Source: Ananas comosus
Lineage: Eukaryota > Streptophyta > Magnoliopsida > Poales > Bromeliaceae
Reading direction: 5' to 3'
Length of the DNA stretch: 64,000 nt
Assembly: GCF_001540865.1 (NCBI RefSeq)
Contig: NC_033625.1
Span: 11,692,717-11,756,716 of the forward strand
Made by a program: the position numbers and the translations under genes. Every line of letters starts with the position of its first letter. The stretch's first letter is position 1. This document shows, piece by piece, positions 27,301 through 39,300 of this stretch. The notes under the pieces are model-generated. The model was not told the DNA's origin and ran no database searches. It saw nothing but the letters and a program-made list of their open reading frames with translations.

Positions 27301-30300
27301 TCTCCTTAGCTCCTCTACACTAGTTTATAGTTTTTGACTTTTCGACACTAGTTTTTCACGTCCCTTGAAACCTTAAACTTATGTTTTTGATACCACAATT
27401 TCTGTGATGCTCTAATCCCAAAGCATAATAAATGCCGCATATCTGTGATTAATTAATCACAAATACGCAATGTAGCAAAACCTATGGATATCAGGCAATA
27501 GCATCTTATCTCAAGAACAAGTTAATACCAAACTGATTGGAAACCTGTAAAAATCTTCAATAAATTGTTTATCCATGAAACTAAAATTCACTACTAAAGT
27601 TTCTACAAATAAATTATTCAAACTTAGTAAAATTTTCATAATAATTGTAAATTAAACTAATATCCAGTGTGTCAAAATACTAATTTTTAAATACGCAAAA
27701 GTAACTAAATCTGTTAACCAATGCATAAATCTAAATAAGTATCTTTGCATGTAGTGATGACTCGATCCTATCCTCCACAAGCTGATTGGACTCAGTACCT
27801 GAGTAAGTAACCATATGTCACATTAGTTGGATTAAACATGCTAAATAGAACATTTTCTTAATATTCAAATATAAATTTTGTTATTAAAAATACAATAATA
27901 ATGGTTGGGTTTTATAGAAATTTCATAAATCTTTCAGAATTCTGAGTTTTAAATATATATTACAAATTGAAATGGAATTTTTACAAAAGCATCTTTATTT
28001 CAAGAAGAAATTGAAATGTCAAAAAATAAATCTATGGCAACTAACTGCATTAGTGACCCATTGGCAAAGGTCGAAACACATATCAGATGTACTCGAAGGA
28101 ATGATTACAAAGCAAAGTCACTCGAAGGCGTGTCAAAATAGCACCTAAAGGTGCATCAAAATAGCATCCGAAGGCGCATCAAAATAGCACCGGAAGGCGC
28201 ATCAAATTAGCACCGGAAGGCGCATCAAATTAGCATTTGAAGGCGCATCAAATTAGCACCCGAAGGTACATCAAAATAGCACCGAAAGCGCATCAAAGTA
28301 GCACCGAAGGCGCATCACAAAGTGAAGTTGGCTTCTATCATAAAATTCATTTTTGACATGGCCAGCATAGTTATAGTAAAATACCAAGAAACATCACAGT
28401 TTTAAGATTCTTTGTCCAGCCAATAATTTGAAAAAAAAAAGTTGCCGAATACTGAATTTTACCAAATGAACATAAATTTTCGAAGTACGTGTTTTTCTTT
28501 GAAATTACATAGCAGTCAGATCAAAATCTTTAAAAATTCTTCTCTTCCAATGATTTGTAATCCGTTTAAGTACGCTTAATCCTTATTTTTAAGAAAACTG
28601 AAAAAAAGGAATTACTTCGTTGTCGTATTGTATTTCTAGGGTTTTAGTGAAAGAATACTAAAAGGTGTTTCATCACTTTCCTCCAAACTAATCTAACTTA
28701 TCGCCTGGTCAAAAGCCAAATATCAATCTAATCTCTGTAGCCTAAAGATGGAAGCAAATATCATTTAATATATCATCACAGGCACAAAACATAAAAATTA
28801 ACATCATCGAAAGCTTATTACATTCGGAAGTGAAAGTAAAATAGTCTTTATTCTTAAGAAAAGGTTCGACTTATCTAATACAAGAATAATCATTTCCTGG
28901 TAAGCATAGTCATAGCAAAGTAATACCCAATCAACCCAATTCCGATAGGCTTACACAGAATGTTTGCACGAGTTTAAAATAGTTGCTAATAGGCCAACTT
29001 CATGCAAGAAAAAGATCTAGAGCAAAATAACTTGAAGGATCTAAACTATCAACCGCCAAGAAAGGATTAAATAAACTTCATTATTTAAAAAGATAATGAA
29101 TATGATTTGAAAGATTAAAATGAAGGTTCAGATACTGAAAAAAATAATTTTCATATGCCAACATGGCAACATGCTTATTTACTAATTGTAATCGTTGAGG
29201 TCAAATTTGGAAGCAAAAATTTCATTTTACTTCACTTAGGTTGTCTGTCAAACACCTAATAGGCATTCTGAATACATGGAAAATGCAAAGAAACTGTATT
29301 ACTGAATCTCATGGGCATACTAACATTTAAACAAAATTACAATTTCCTAATGATTCTAAATCAATAATAAACACAAGGTCTCAAGTTTTAATGATTTTAA
29401 ACCAAGTATTAAAGTGTATCCACCGTATCGTATCCTGCCAACAAGATATCGTCACGATACAGCTCCCGTGCTAATGGCACAACTTAAAACCCTTTATTCT
29501 TGAAATTAGTAAGTAATTTTCTCAATTAAGTTCAAAAGATTTGATAAAAATACATAATAAATAATTGACATATTTTGTTGCTAAAGAAAATAAATATTTC
29601 ATGCCATTATGTGTTGGCACACATATATTTTTTGTGACTGGCACTCATCAGTACGGTCCGGCACGCACCATGCTGTACCATGCCGGCAAATTTCTGGCAC
29701 GACCTCGTGCCACGGCACTTAAATTCTTGTTTTAAACCTAAAACACATCGAGGAGAAGAACATCTACAAGATATACATTCTTGTGAATAAAAGTGGAAAA
29801 TTAACTTCTAAAAATGGAAAAAGGTAAAAAAGGCAATGACAAAGAAGGTAGAGAAACTTTCAATGATGATGAAGGAAACAAAAGTGAACGAAGTGCTGTC
29901 AACGATGAAACCAAACGGCACCGACAGCGATTGAGGAGCGTGGCGGCGGCGGCCATGAACAATAGTGTTGATGTTATAGGAACAAGAGTGAGAGTTGTCA
30001 TACACGTTTGAGAGAGAGAGATGGTCGGGGGAGGTGGGGTTGTATGTGAGACCCCTGGTAGTCCTATATATAAGATATAACAGGGCTAAAACTCTTAATC
30101 CGGCTTAAGCATTTTGGGCGGTGGCTAGGCTCAAGAGGTTAAGAGAGTTAAGTGTGCTAGAATGGGAGTAGTCCTAGGATGAGTGACCCCCTGGGAAGTC
30201 GGGGCATCACAGTTGGTATCAGAGCCAATTATTAGCCGGAAGTGTGAGATGAGTCTTGACTAAGCCATGATTATACAGTAGGGAGAGCGAGGCTCTCATA

Positions 30301-33300
30301 CTGTTGATTGCTGTGGGTGGAACGCAGCTCACCATAAGGTTGGTTTAGGCTAGCGAGACGAGTGTCACATCACCTGATACTTGTGAGTCTGAGCCTGACG
30401 AGAACGTCAGGGCTTAAGGGGGGAGAATGTGAGACCCCAAGTAGTCCTATATATAAGATATAATATGGCTAAAACTCTTAACCCGGCTTAAGCATTTGCG
30501 GTGGCTAAGTTCAAGAGGTTAAGAGAATTAAACATGTCAGGATGGGAGTAATCCTAGGATGGGTGACCCCTTGGGAAGTCGGGGCGTCACATTGTACATT
30601 GGAGAAAGAGGAGAGAAGGGATCCTCAACTAATTTGGCTAATACAATTTTTTATGCACATTAACATTCCAAATGAATCAAATTCACAAAAGCCCAAAATT
30701 AAAATAGGGTATTATATGAATTTTATAAATCATTGCAATCTAGTCCCATGGTACAATTTAGTTAGATTGAATGATAACGTGTCATTAATATAGTAGTGAT
30801 GTGACAATGTTGTAGTTCGTGACGTGACGATGACTAAGATGCCATGTCATTGCCAAATGCCACATTAGTGACACATCATCATCTAGTCAGCAAAATTGGA
30901 CTACAAGATTTTGCAACAATCTAGAATTTTTGAGTCGTAAATTGCAACAAATTAAAGATTGAAGATCATAGGTCACTTGCCTTATAGTTCGAGGACCAAG
31001 TATAATCTATCTTGTAATTTTTTTTTTACTATGCTGCTATCTTTTGAATAATGTTATAATAATGTGGCAGGAAATTGGTCTCGTGGGTACATTAAAATAA
31101 CTGGTGGGGAGAAGATTTGTATTGGCGGCCAGCAATTGGAAGTTATTTCTGCTCCGGTATGATGTGCACTATCTTACCTAATGGAAGCCATTTCACTAGA
31201 ACATAAAAGAGTCCCACCCTCACATTACCCTAATCCAAGTAAAACTAATGGATCATAGATCTTGTAGCAATAAGAAATAGTTAACTTTTTTTTATAAAAA
31301 ACATAAGATACTTCTATAAAAATAATAAATGTAATGTATGACTTCTCTAGTTTAGATTAATATAATATTATAAAAATTACAATTTTACATATATAAATGC
31401 ATTGGTAAAATTTAATTTTTAACGCAACTATATAAAAAAAAGAAGAAAATTTACCTTTTATTTCATGTTATTTTAAACTTTAGTGTATGTTTATGGTTTG
31501 TCATGATCTATTAGTAACTATGATAATTTGTAATGCTGTATGTGAGATGTAAAATTTTATATTTTTGAGTTTATCATAATTTTTTATTTCAGAGATTACA
31601 TCATTTGCGGTTTAGTATCTTTGTTGATTTATTATCTTGTCCAAATTTAGATTGCTTAAGCAAATGGTACTGTGTAAAACTTTATTCTTTTCGTTTGTCT
31701 GTAAAAATTGGTTTCAGTTTATTTATTCGCATCTGGTGTTAACACTGATTTTCCCAGCTATTACCTTGGGGTACTTATATTGCACTTGTATGTAACCTAG
31801 GGTCATACTGATGGTCATCTTGCTTTGCTACATATCTCTACAAACTCGCTCATTGTTGGTGATCATTGTGTAGGGTAAGAGTCTTTATTGTTTATGTCTA
31901 TCTATCCAACTAAGTATCTAGTTTTGATTCTTCAGCAAAAGAGAATTGACATTCATTACAGTTGTTTTGTCAGATGATCAAAACCTAGTTCTTACCCTCT
32001 TAGATAATTGTTTTGAATTAGGGCTTCTATTTGGTTTTAAATAAATTATAAAGTATTTAGTATGTTGGTCGCCTTCAGACAAGTTTAATGAATCATCTGT
32101 GAATATCAAGGATTTAAGTGCTGTGGCACAGTTTCATGTCGGAAACTTGCCGGCACGGTACGACACGGTGCATGCCGGTTTGTGCCGATACGTACCGGTT
32201 ACAAAAAATAATTATGTACCGATACATAATTACATGAAATATTTATTTTCTTTAGCAACAAAATATTTTAACTGTTTATTATGTATCTTTATCAAATCTT
32301 TTGAAATTTATTGAGAAAATTACTTACTAATTTAAAGAATAGAGGATTTTGAGCTATGCTATCGGCATGGGGGCTGTATTGTGCCGATATCTTGTTGCCA
32401 CGATACGGCATGGTAGATACGACCCGTGCTGATAGGCACTTAAAACCTTGGTGAATACGTACCCTTGAATGCGAATTATGTAAAGAGTTTCTAAGTGCAA
32501 GGTGCACTTTTTTCTGGTTTATAAACAGGAAGTGTGTGAATCATCAAATTCTTTTGTTAGATGTTTCAAACTCGGTTGTCAAGGTGAAGCAGCACATCTT
32601 ATAATCTTCTATTCACTTATGCACAACACTGTTAGACAGATACTTGAGCTTTTTTTCTTGATGAAGTCATGTTTAAGGTTTGTTTCCTTTTTATTAAATT
32701 GATACTCATGCTTCAAGAAGTTTCATTATTTCTCCCATTTCTAACTTTGTTCAATTGATTATTTACTTTGGACAAAAATGTACAAGCACCTGTAACAGTA
32801 GATCATTTGCAGTTGGAGCTTTGTTTTTCTTTTATTATCTTAATTCAGATAATGTATTATGTTTGATTTTACAAAAGCTTGTTAGGTTCTTGCATAAATT
32901 TTTTGTGAGTTTCCATTGTAAAAGTTATGGAGACAATTCGTTCCGTGAGGCTACACTGGACAACATGTTAATTGAGGGATTTGATTACACGAGAAAATAA
33001 AGCTCAGGGATGTGTTTCCAGATGATCTATAGTTGGAGAATGTCCATACATGTTTGCTTGTGTTTCTCTTATATGTCAAATATAATTACCTTTTTACAAC
33101 TAATTTAACAATTTCTCTTTTGCAGTCAAGGTAGCGCTCTTTTGGACTTCACAGCTGGTGGAAATATGAAGGTCAGTACCAAAAGATACTATTTTTGTTA
33201 CTGAGAGATAAGTACTTTTTAAAATAACATGTGTCGCATATGAGTGGTATTTGTCTTAGATTTCATTGTTTTATCATTTATTCCTACATTGATACCTGCC

Positions 33301-36300
33301 TTTCTTTCTGCATTTGAACTATCAGTCTATTACACCCAGGAACTTATACACGCTATTGTACAGAGTACCGAGTAAAGGACTGAAGATAAAGAGCTATTTT
33401 GTGAAGTAAAAGGCTTAAAATAATTAACATTAAACAGAACATAATTGGATTGTTCATACTGTACAACTGCCTATATGAGATATTATAACTCTACTGCAGC
33501 ATAGCGTGCATTTGTTATACAGCTCTATGTGATTTCCCATATTACCATCTGTAATATTTAGTTGCCTTTTTATTTAGCAATTTGTTTGCTCAAAATTGAT
33601 GGGAAAAATAATTTTCGTGTATGTCCTACGAACTTTTTAGCTGCATATGCTTTACGTCCTATCATTGTCTACCTTAATGTCACTACCGTTTGACCCCCAA
33701 AGAAAATACCTTTATTATGTTCTCAATCTGATTTCTGTTTTAGTTACAATGAAAATCTCTTCTAGCGTAATTTTCTCATAACGTCTGGCCATTCTAAAAC
33801 AAACAGAAGGGGAGAAGCCTCATTCTCTTTTCCAAAGTTCAAAATTGTCTATGTAGTATCAGATGACTTGAAGATCCGAAATTGTTACAGCTAAAGGAGT
33901 TGTCTGACCTGATGCACTTGAATTTTCATATTCTGGTTTTTTTTCTTTTTCTTTATATCCCATTTTATTCTTCGTTTCTTGTCATTGATCGTTACCCCCT
34001 GTTAATGAAGTTTAGTCTGCTTTACTGATAATATTAGACAATTTTCAAATGCAGGACTATTTCAATACAACATACAAGTTCTTGGATACGTCACCACATG
34101 TTTTGATTCCTATGCATGGTAGAATCAATCTCTGGCCCAAAAGGATGCTTTGTGGGTACCTCAAGTATGGCATACATTACTTGCAAATCCTACTGTGTAT
34201 ATTGTTAAAATATGCATATTGTTTTATACTTCAGTACTTAATTATTTTCATCAAAGCAACATTTGCTCTAATTATAATGCTCTTGCTACTAACAAATATT
34301 TACTTCTGCATTATATTACAGCTGCTAATTCAAAAAATTATCATAATTTTTTTGGTAAAATGTATTGATAGTCTCCTTACTAACCCCATGTGGCAATTTT
34401 GGTCCCTGTACTTTTGTTTTAAACAAAATGCTCCCTGAACATGAAAAGAATGCCTAATTTTTCGTATGAAATGACTATTTTACCATTGCACATCAAATTA
34501 TTCACTTATTTCAGTTACTTTTAACGTGGTCTAAAGAAGAATGAATCCTCACATGACTCGAGTCTAAACTAAACACAAGTCGATTATCTTGAGCATGCTG
34601 TCTCTAGCATTTCATTTTCTGTCAGCAAGCCAGTGTCCTCATCAAGCTTCAAACAGAGATTACTGCCAAAGCGCTCCGCATAACCCCAATCCGGAGAACG
34701 CGATGACACAAGCATGTCCTGCATCATAGCCATATGATAAGAAGTGATCAATATTCCATCTGGGAACCCTAACCAAACCTGAAATGGGAGTGGTATTGTG
34801 TGGGTGTGTGTAAATGAATAGTAAATGAATAGGAAATGAATAGTGTTTACTATCAACTTTTGGCCATTGGATCAATATTATTCCACCTACCCCACTAAAC
34901 TCTAGGCATCTAATGGTTAAAAAGTTGTAGTAAACACTATTCTCTTCTATCAGTAGTATTCTAGCCCTACTATACATGCGCGCACACACAAATGTATAGT
35001 AGGGTTCTTGTACTGTTATGAGTACCTGTCCTTCGTAGCAATTAGTCGTTTTTGAAAATGAAGCTTCCTAATCAATGATATATACCGTTTAACATTATCT
35101 AGAGCATTTAAAGTATCTAGAAAACGAATTTCCTAATTTTTTGAATTTACAATGAAGTACATTATGTGTGTATAAAATGAACAGTCAAAATTGAATGGCC
35201 TTCTACAAATAAAAGATTAGATTGTTGAATTCAAGATCTGGATTTTTTTTTTATCTTGATCTAGATTGTGCATAGAATTTTCTATAAAAAATTCAACTGA
35301 TTCCAATTTTTCTACACTGTTAAACTATGAAACGCCTTATACCAACCATTAAAATTGTCAATTTTGAAGGCTTTTGCTCGTAAGGTATATGATGTCGAAA
35401 ACTCATGAAATTTGATTTCTAAAAGTTTAAATACTCTAAATTATGTTTAATGGTATGGCTCGATTTGGAAAATTCTATCATTGAAAACGATTTTTGAGTA
35501 TGAAGGTGATCATACGTATAATAGTAAAATAGCCAGAGTGTGCATGTGTGCGTGTGCGCGCGTGTGCGTGTGATATCAATTAGATACTTAAGTCTCTAAA
35601 CTTCTATGCGTACGATAGATTTGTACTGATAAATCATTTTCCATTGATATAGCTTCCAAATCGACGATTCATATCGTTAAACTTATTTAGAGCATTTGAG
35701 TTCTTATAATCCGAATTTTATTTTTTTAACATCATATATCTTACGATCAAAAGGCCTCAAAATTGGCAATTTACTATCTAGATTAAGATCAATAACCCTA
35801 ATTTTGAGTCGAAGAAACCAACCTTCTATTTCTAGAAGGTTGTTCAATTTGGACCGTTCATTTTATATCCTCTTGACGGACTTGATATAAAAAGTTTGTG
35901 AAATTTGTCTCTACTTGAAATACTTTAGATTATGTTTAACATTATGGATCGTAAATTTGAAAGCTCCATCATCAAAATTGACTTAAGAGTACGAAGACCT
36001 CTATACTTATAATCAAGGATTTAAGTGCCGTGGCATGGGGTCGTGCCGGAAACTTACCGGCATGGTGTGTGCCGAGCCGTGCCGATGCGTGCCGGTCAAA
36101 AAAATTCTTGTGTGCCAATGCATAATAGCATGAAATATTTATTTTCTTTAGCAACAAAATATTCTAACTATTTATTATGTCTTTTTATTACATCTTTTGA
36201 ACTTTATTGAGAAATTACTTACTAATTTAAAGAATATAAGGTTTTGAGCTGTGCCATCGGCACGGAGTCTGTATTGTGCCGGTATTTTGTTGGCACGATA

Positions 36301-39300
36301 CGGCACAGTGGATACGGCCCGTGCCGACGGGCACTTAAAATCTTGCTTATAATAGTATAGTAGTTCTACTATAAATTTATATAGTAACTCTATGATTCTT
36401 CTGTTAACTTATGTTTTTCAAGTACTTCTTCACATCTGCACATTGTGCATAAAAAAAGCATGTTTAATAGAATAGTCACATTCGAGTATTCAGCTGGCTA
36501 TTTCCTTTCTATAAAATTTACTCGGCTTTCTGACATCACTATAAATATAATATGTCTAATGTATATTATTCTCTTTAGATTACATACCTAGTCTCATTGA
36601 ACTTAACATCTTTCCTATAATATTCTTTCCAAAATATCAATGCTAATGTAGTAACTATCACCAGTAAGTGGATTAATTATAGTTCCATCTTTAATTATGA
36701 AATTCTGCTTTGTAGGCATCGTAGGGATCGAGAGGCCTCCATTTTGAAAGTCATTGAGGATGGGGCTGAAACTTTGTCTGACATTATTGGAAAGTCATAT
36801 GGTGATATTGACATAAAGTTGTGGATTCCAGCTTCATCAAATGTGAGACTTCATGTTGATCATCTTGCTTATCAACAGAAGTTACCAAAGGTCAGTTTGC
36901 TTTTCTCTGCTGTACTTATTTTTCTTTGCACTTAACAATTATCTTTTTGCACACAAAGGAAGCATACTAATTATATGCTTTCTTTGACTACTAAACTTTT
37001 GCTTCAGAATGAGGAGATATTTAGGTTCCAAACTCATTTTATCTAATCATGGTAGGACTATTTTCATATTTGAAATGCTCAGTGTTGACCATCTTCAAAG
37101 TATTGTGCACTGACCTTTTCATTCTAACAAGGTTGTAATAGATTTATATTTATCATGAATTACCATATTCACATGAAAAGAACAAAACCAACAAATTGGT
37201 AGCAAATCATTCTTACTGTTCACATTAATTTTCTGGAGAAATTAAATCAAATTCCCCTTGCTTTTCTAACACAAGTTAATATGTACAAAACATTGCTTGT
37301 ACTAGTGTAGGTTCGCACATCGTGGCGGGTAATATTTTTCCATAAATTTTAATGTTGATAATTTACAGGCAAAAAATATAAGGAATTTATCTAAACTCTG
37401 AGCCATTTTGAATAGGCTATTTAACTTTAATTTTTCTGCCCAACCTTTCAATTTCAATTTGAGTCAGTTAACGGTACTTTGACTTTAAAATTTAAGTTAT
37501 TTACTTTAATGGATTTATAATTACGAAAATTGCATAAAGTATGCTAACTAAACATGTAAAGATAAACAATATTTAACATTCAAATTTGAAAGTTAAATAT
37601 TGTTGACCGACTTATATCAAACAATATTGAAAGATTGAGTAGTAAAATTATATTTTTGAAATGGTGGGTGGTCAAATCAAAATGGTCCACAGTGAAAGAA
37701 GGGCAAAAGAGCTTACACTCTTGGGTTGTATCGATGACAAATATATAGTACAAGAGATAAACCTACTATAGTAATAATACAACCAAGATTACATACCATG
37801 TAATCCTACTCTATATATGGAAGTAATCATCGATAAAAATAATATAATATTTATAACTAGAAACCGAGGGAACAAGTAATTGCCATAATCAGAATGAACA
37901 ATATGAAAAGAAAAAGAAGACTGAGATTCTGAATCATGAAATGAGAGTTTAACATGTTTTTTTATATTACAAGTATTGTAGACAGACAATTTTAAAGCAG
38001 AATTACCACTAGAAATAATTTTATTATTTTTAATAAATATAGAAAGAACAAGAAGACTAGGATAATCGAACCGTCTATGCCAAACATCTCCCGTAAACCT
38101 AGAGCTAGCTGTTGCTTATTCCCATCACTTGTAATTTTAGAAGAAATTGGATAGAGTGATGTCCCAAAATAGGGCATCAAGAAGCTCCATCCCTGTTTCG
38201 TTATCCTTCACAGAAAAACCAGAAGAGTCAAATTCAAAAAGAGAATTATTATCATGACAGAACTGATGCACTAAAAGTAAATTTCTTTTAATAGAGAGAA
38301 TGACAAGAACGTTTTTAAGAGCAAAGGAGTTGGAGGACGTGTTCAATTGAGTTTTACTTGTCTGGGTAATATCAAGTAAATTTTCATTACCAACAAGAAT
38401 TTGTTCATACCCAATATAAGGTTTAGAAGAGAGAATGCCAGAATTGGGTGGTCATATGATTAGACGCTCCAATGTCTAGATACCATAATTCCTTGCCGAG
38501 TTCATAAAGGTTCATAGCAGCAAAAGTGTGGAATTTCATCGGCAACGAAAGAATGATTGAAGCGTTGCCTCCACTTGGGAGCAGAATGATTGAACTTTTC
38601 ATAGATCTGACATTGTGTGCCGGACTTTGGAATGTAAGATTGTTGATTAGATTGAGGATTATTAGGTTGAGGATGTGGGTAGGTTCCAGAAGATCCACGA
38701 CCAGGATGAGAGTTGTGTCTACCGCGCTGTCCTCGGCCTTCGCGATATCTACCCCCACAGCCTCCACGATTACCACGTCCACGATTTGCATAAAGTGCTT
38801 CACCGTCAATAGTAGGAGTAACAAGTGATGTCGTCAAGCTAGTACGACATTGAACTTATATTTCTTCTTGCATTAAGAGTAGATGAAATTGTTTGAAAGT
38901 AGGCTTACTTCTGTGTGTGTTAAGTGCACTAACAAAATCCCTATATTCTTCTGGTAGCCCCAGAAGAACAGTCATGACCAAATTATGGTCTGACTTGGTT
39001 TCACCAATTGCCTAAAGAGCATCATCAATTGACTTGATCTTTTGCATGTAATCACTCATGCTTGTTGAGCCTCTCTTGATGTTTCGTAGTATAGACTTTA
39101 GAAAGAAAGCCGTGGAAACAGTTTTGTTAAGAAAGTATGCCTCAATTGTTTTCCGGGCATCATATGTAGTTTTGGGTGAATTAGAAATAACTATTTATAA
39201 TATCCTAAGAGATAGAGTAGTATTAATCCACGAGAGTATAGAGGTGTCTTCCCTTTTCCAATTTACATATTCTGGATTTATAATCGAGGGCAGTAGGCAA

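Noticed and set aside
30137..30200. A 5S rRNA gene
   Set aside because: Only part of the RNA is present, in two copies within LTRs of a TRIM.
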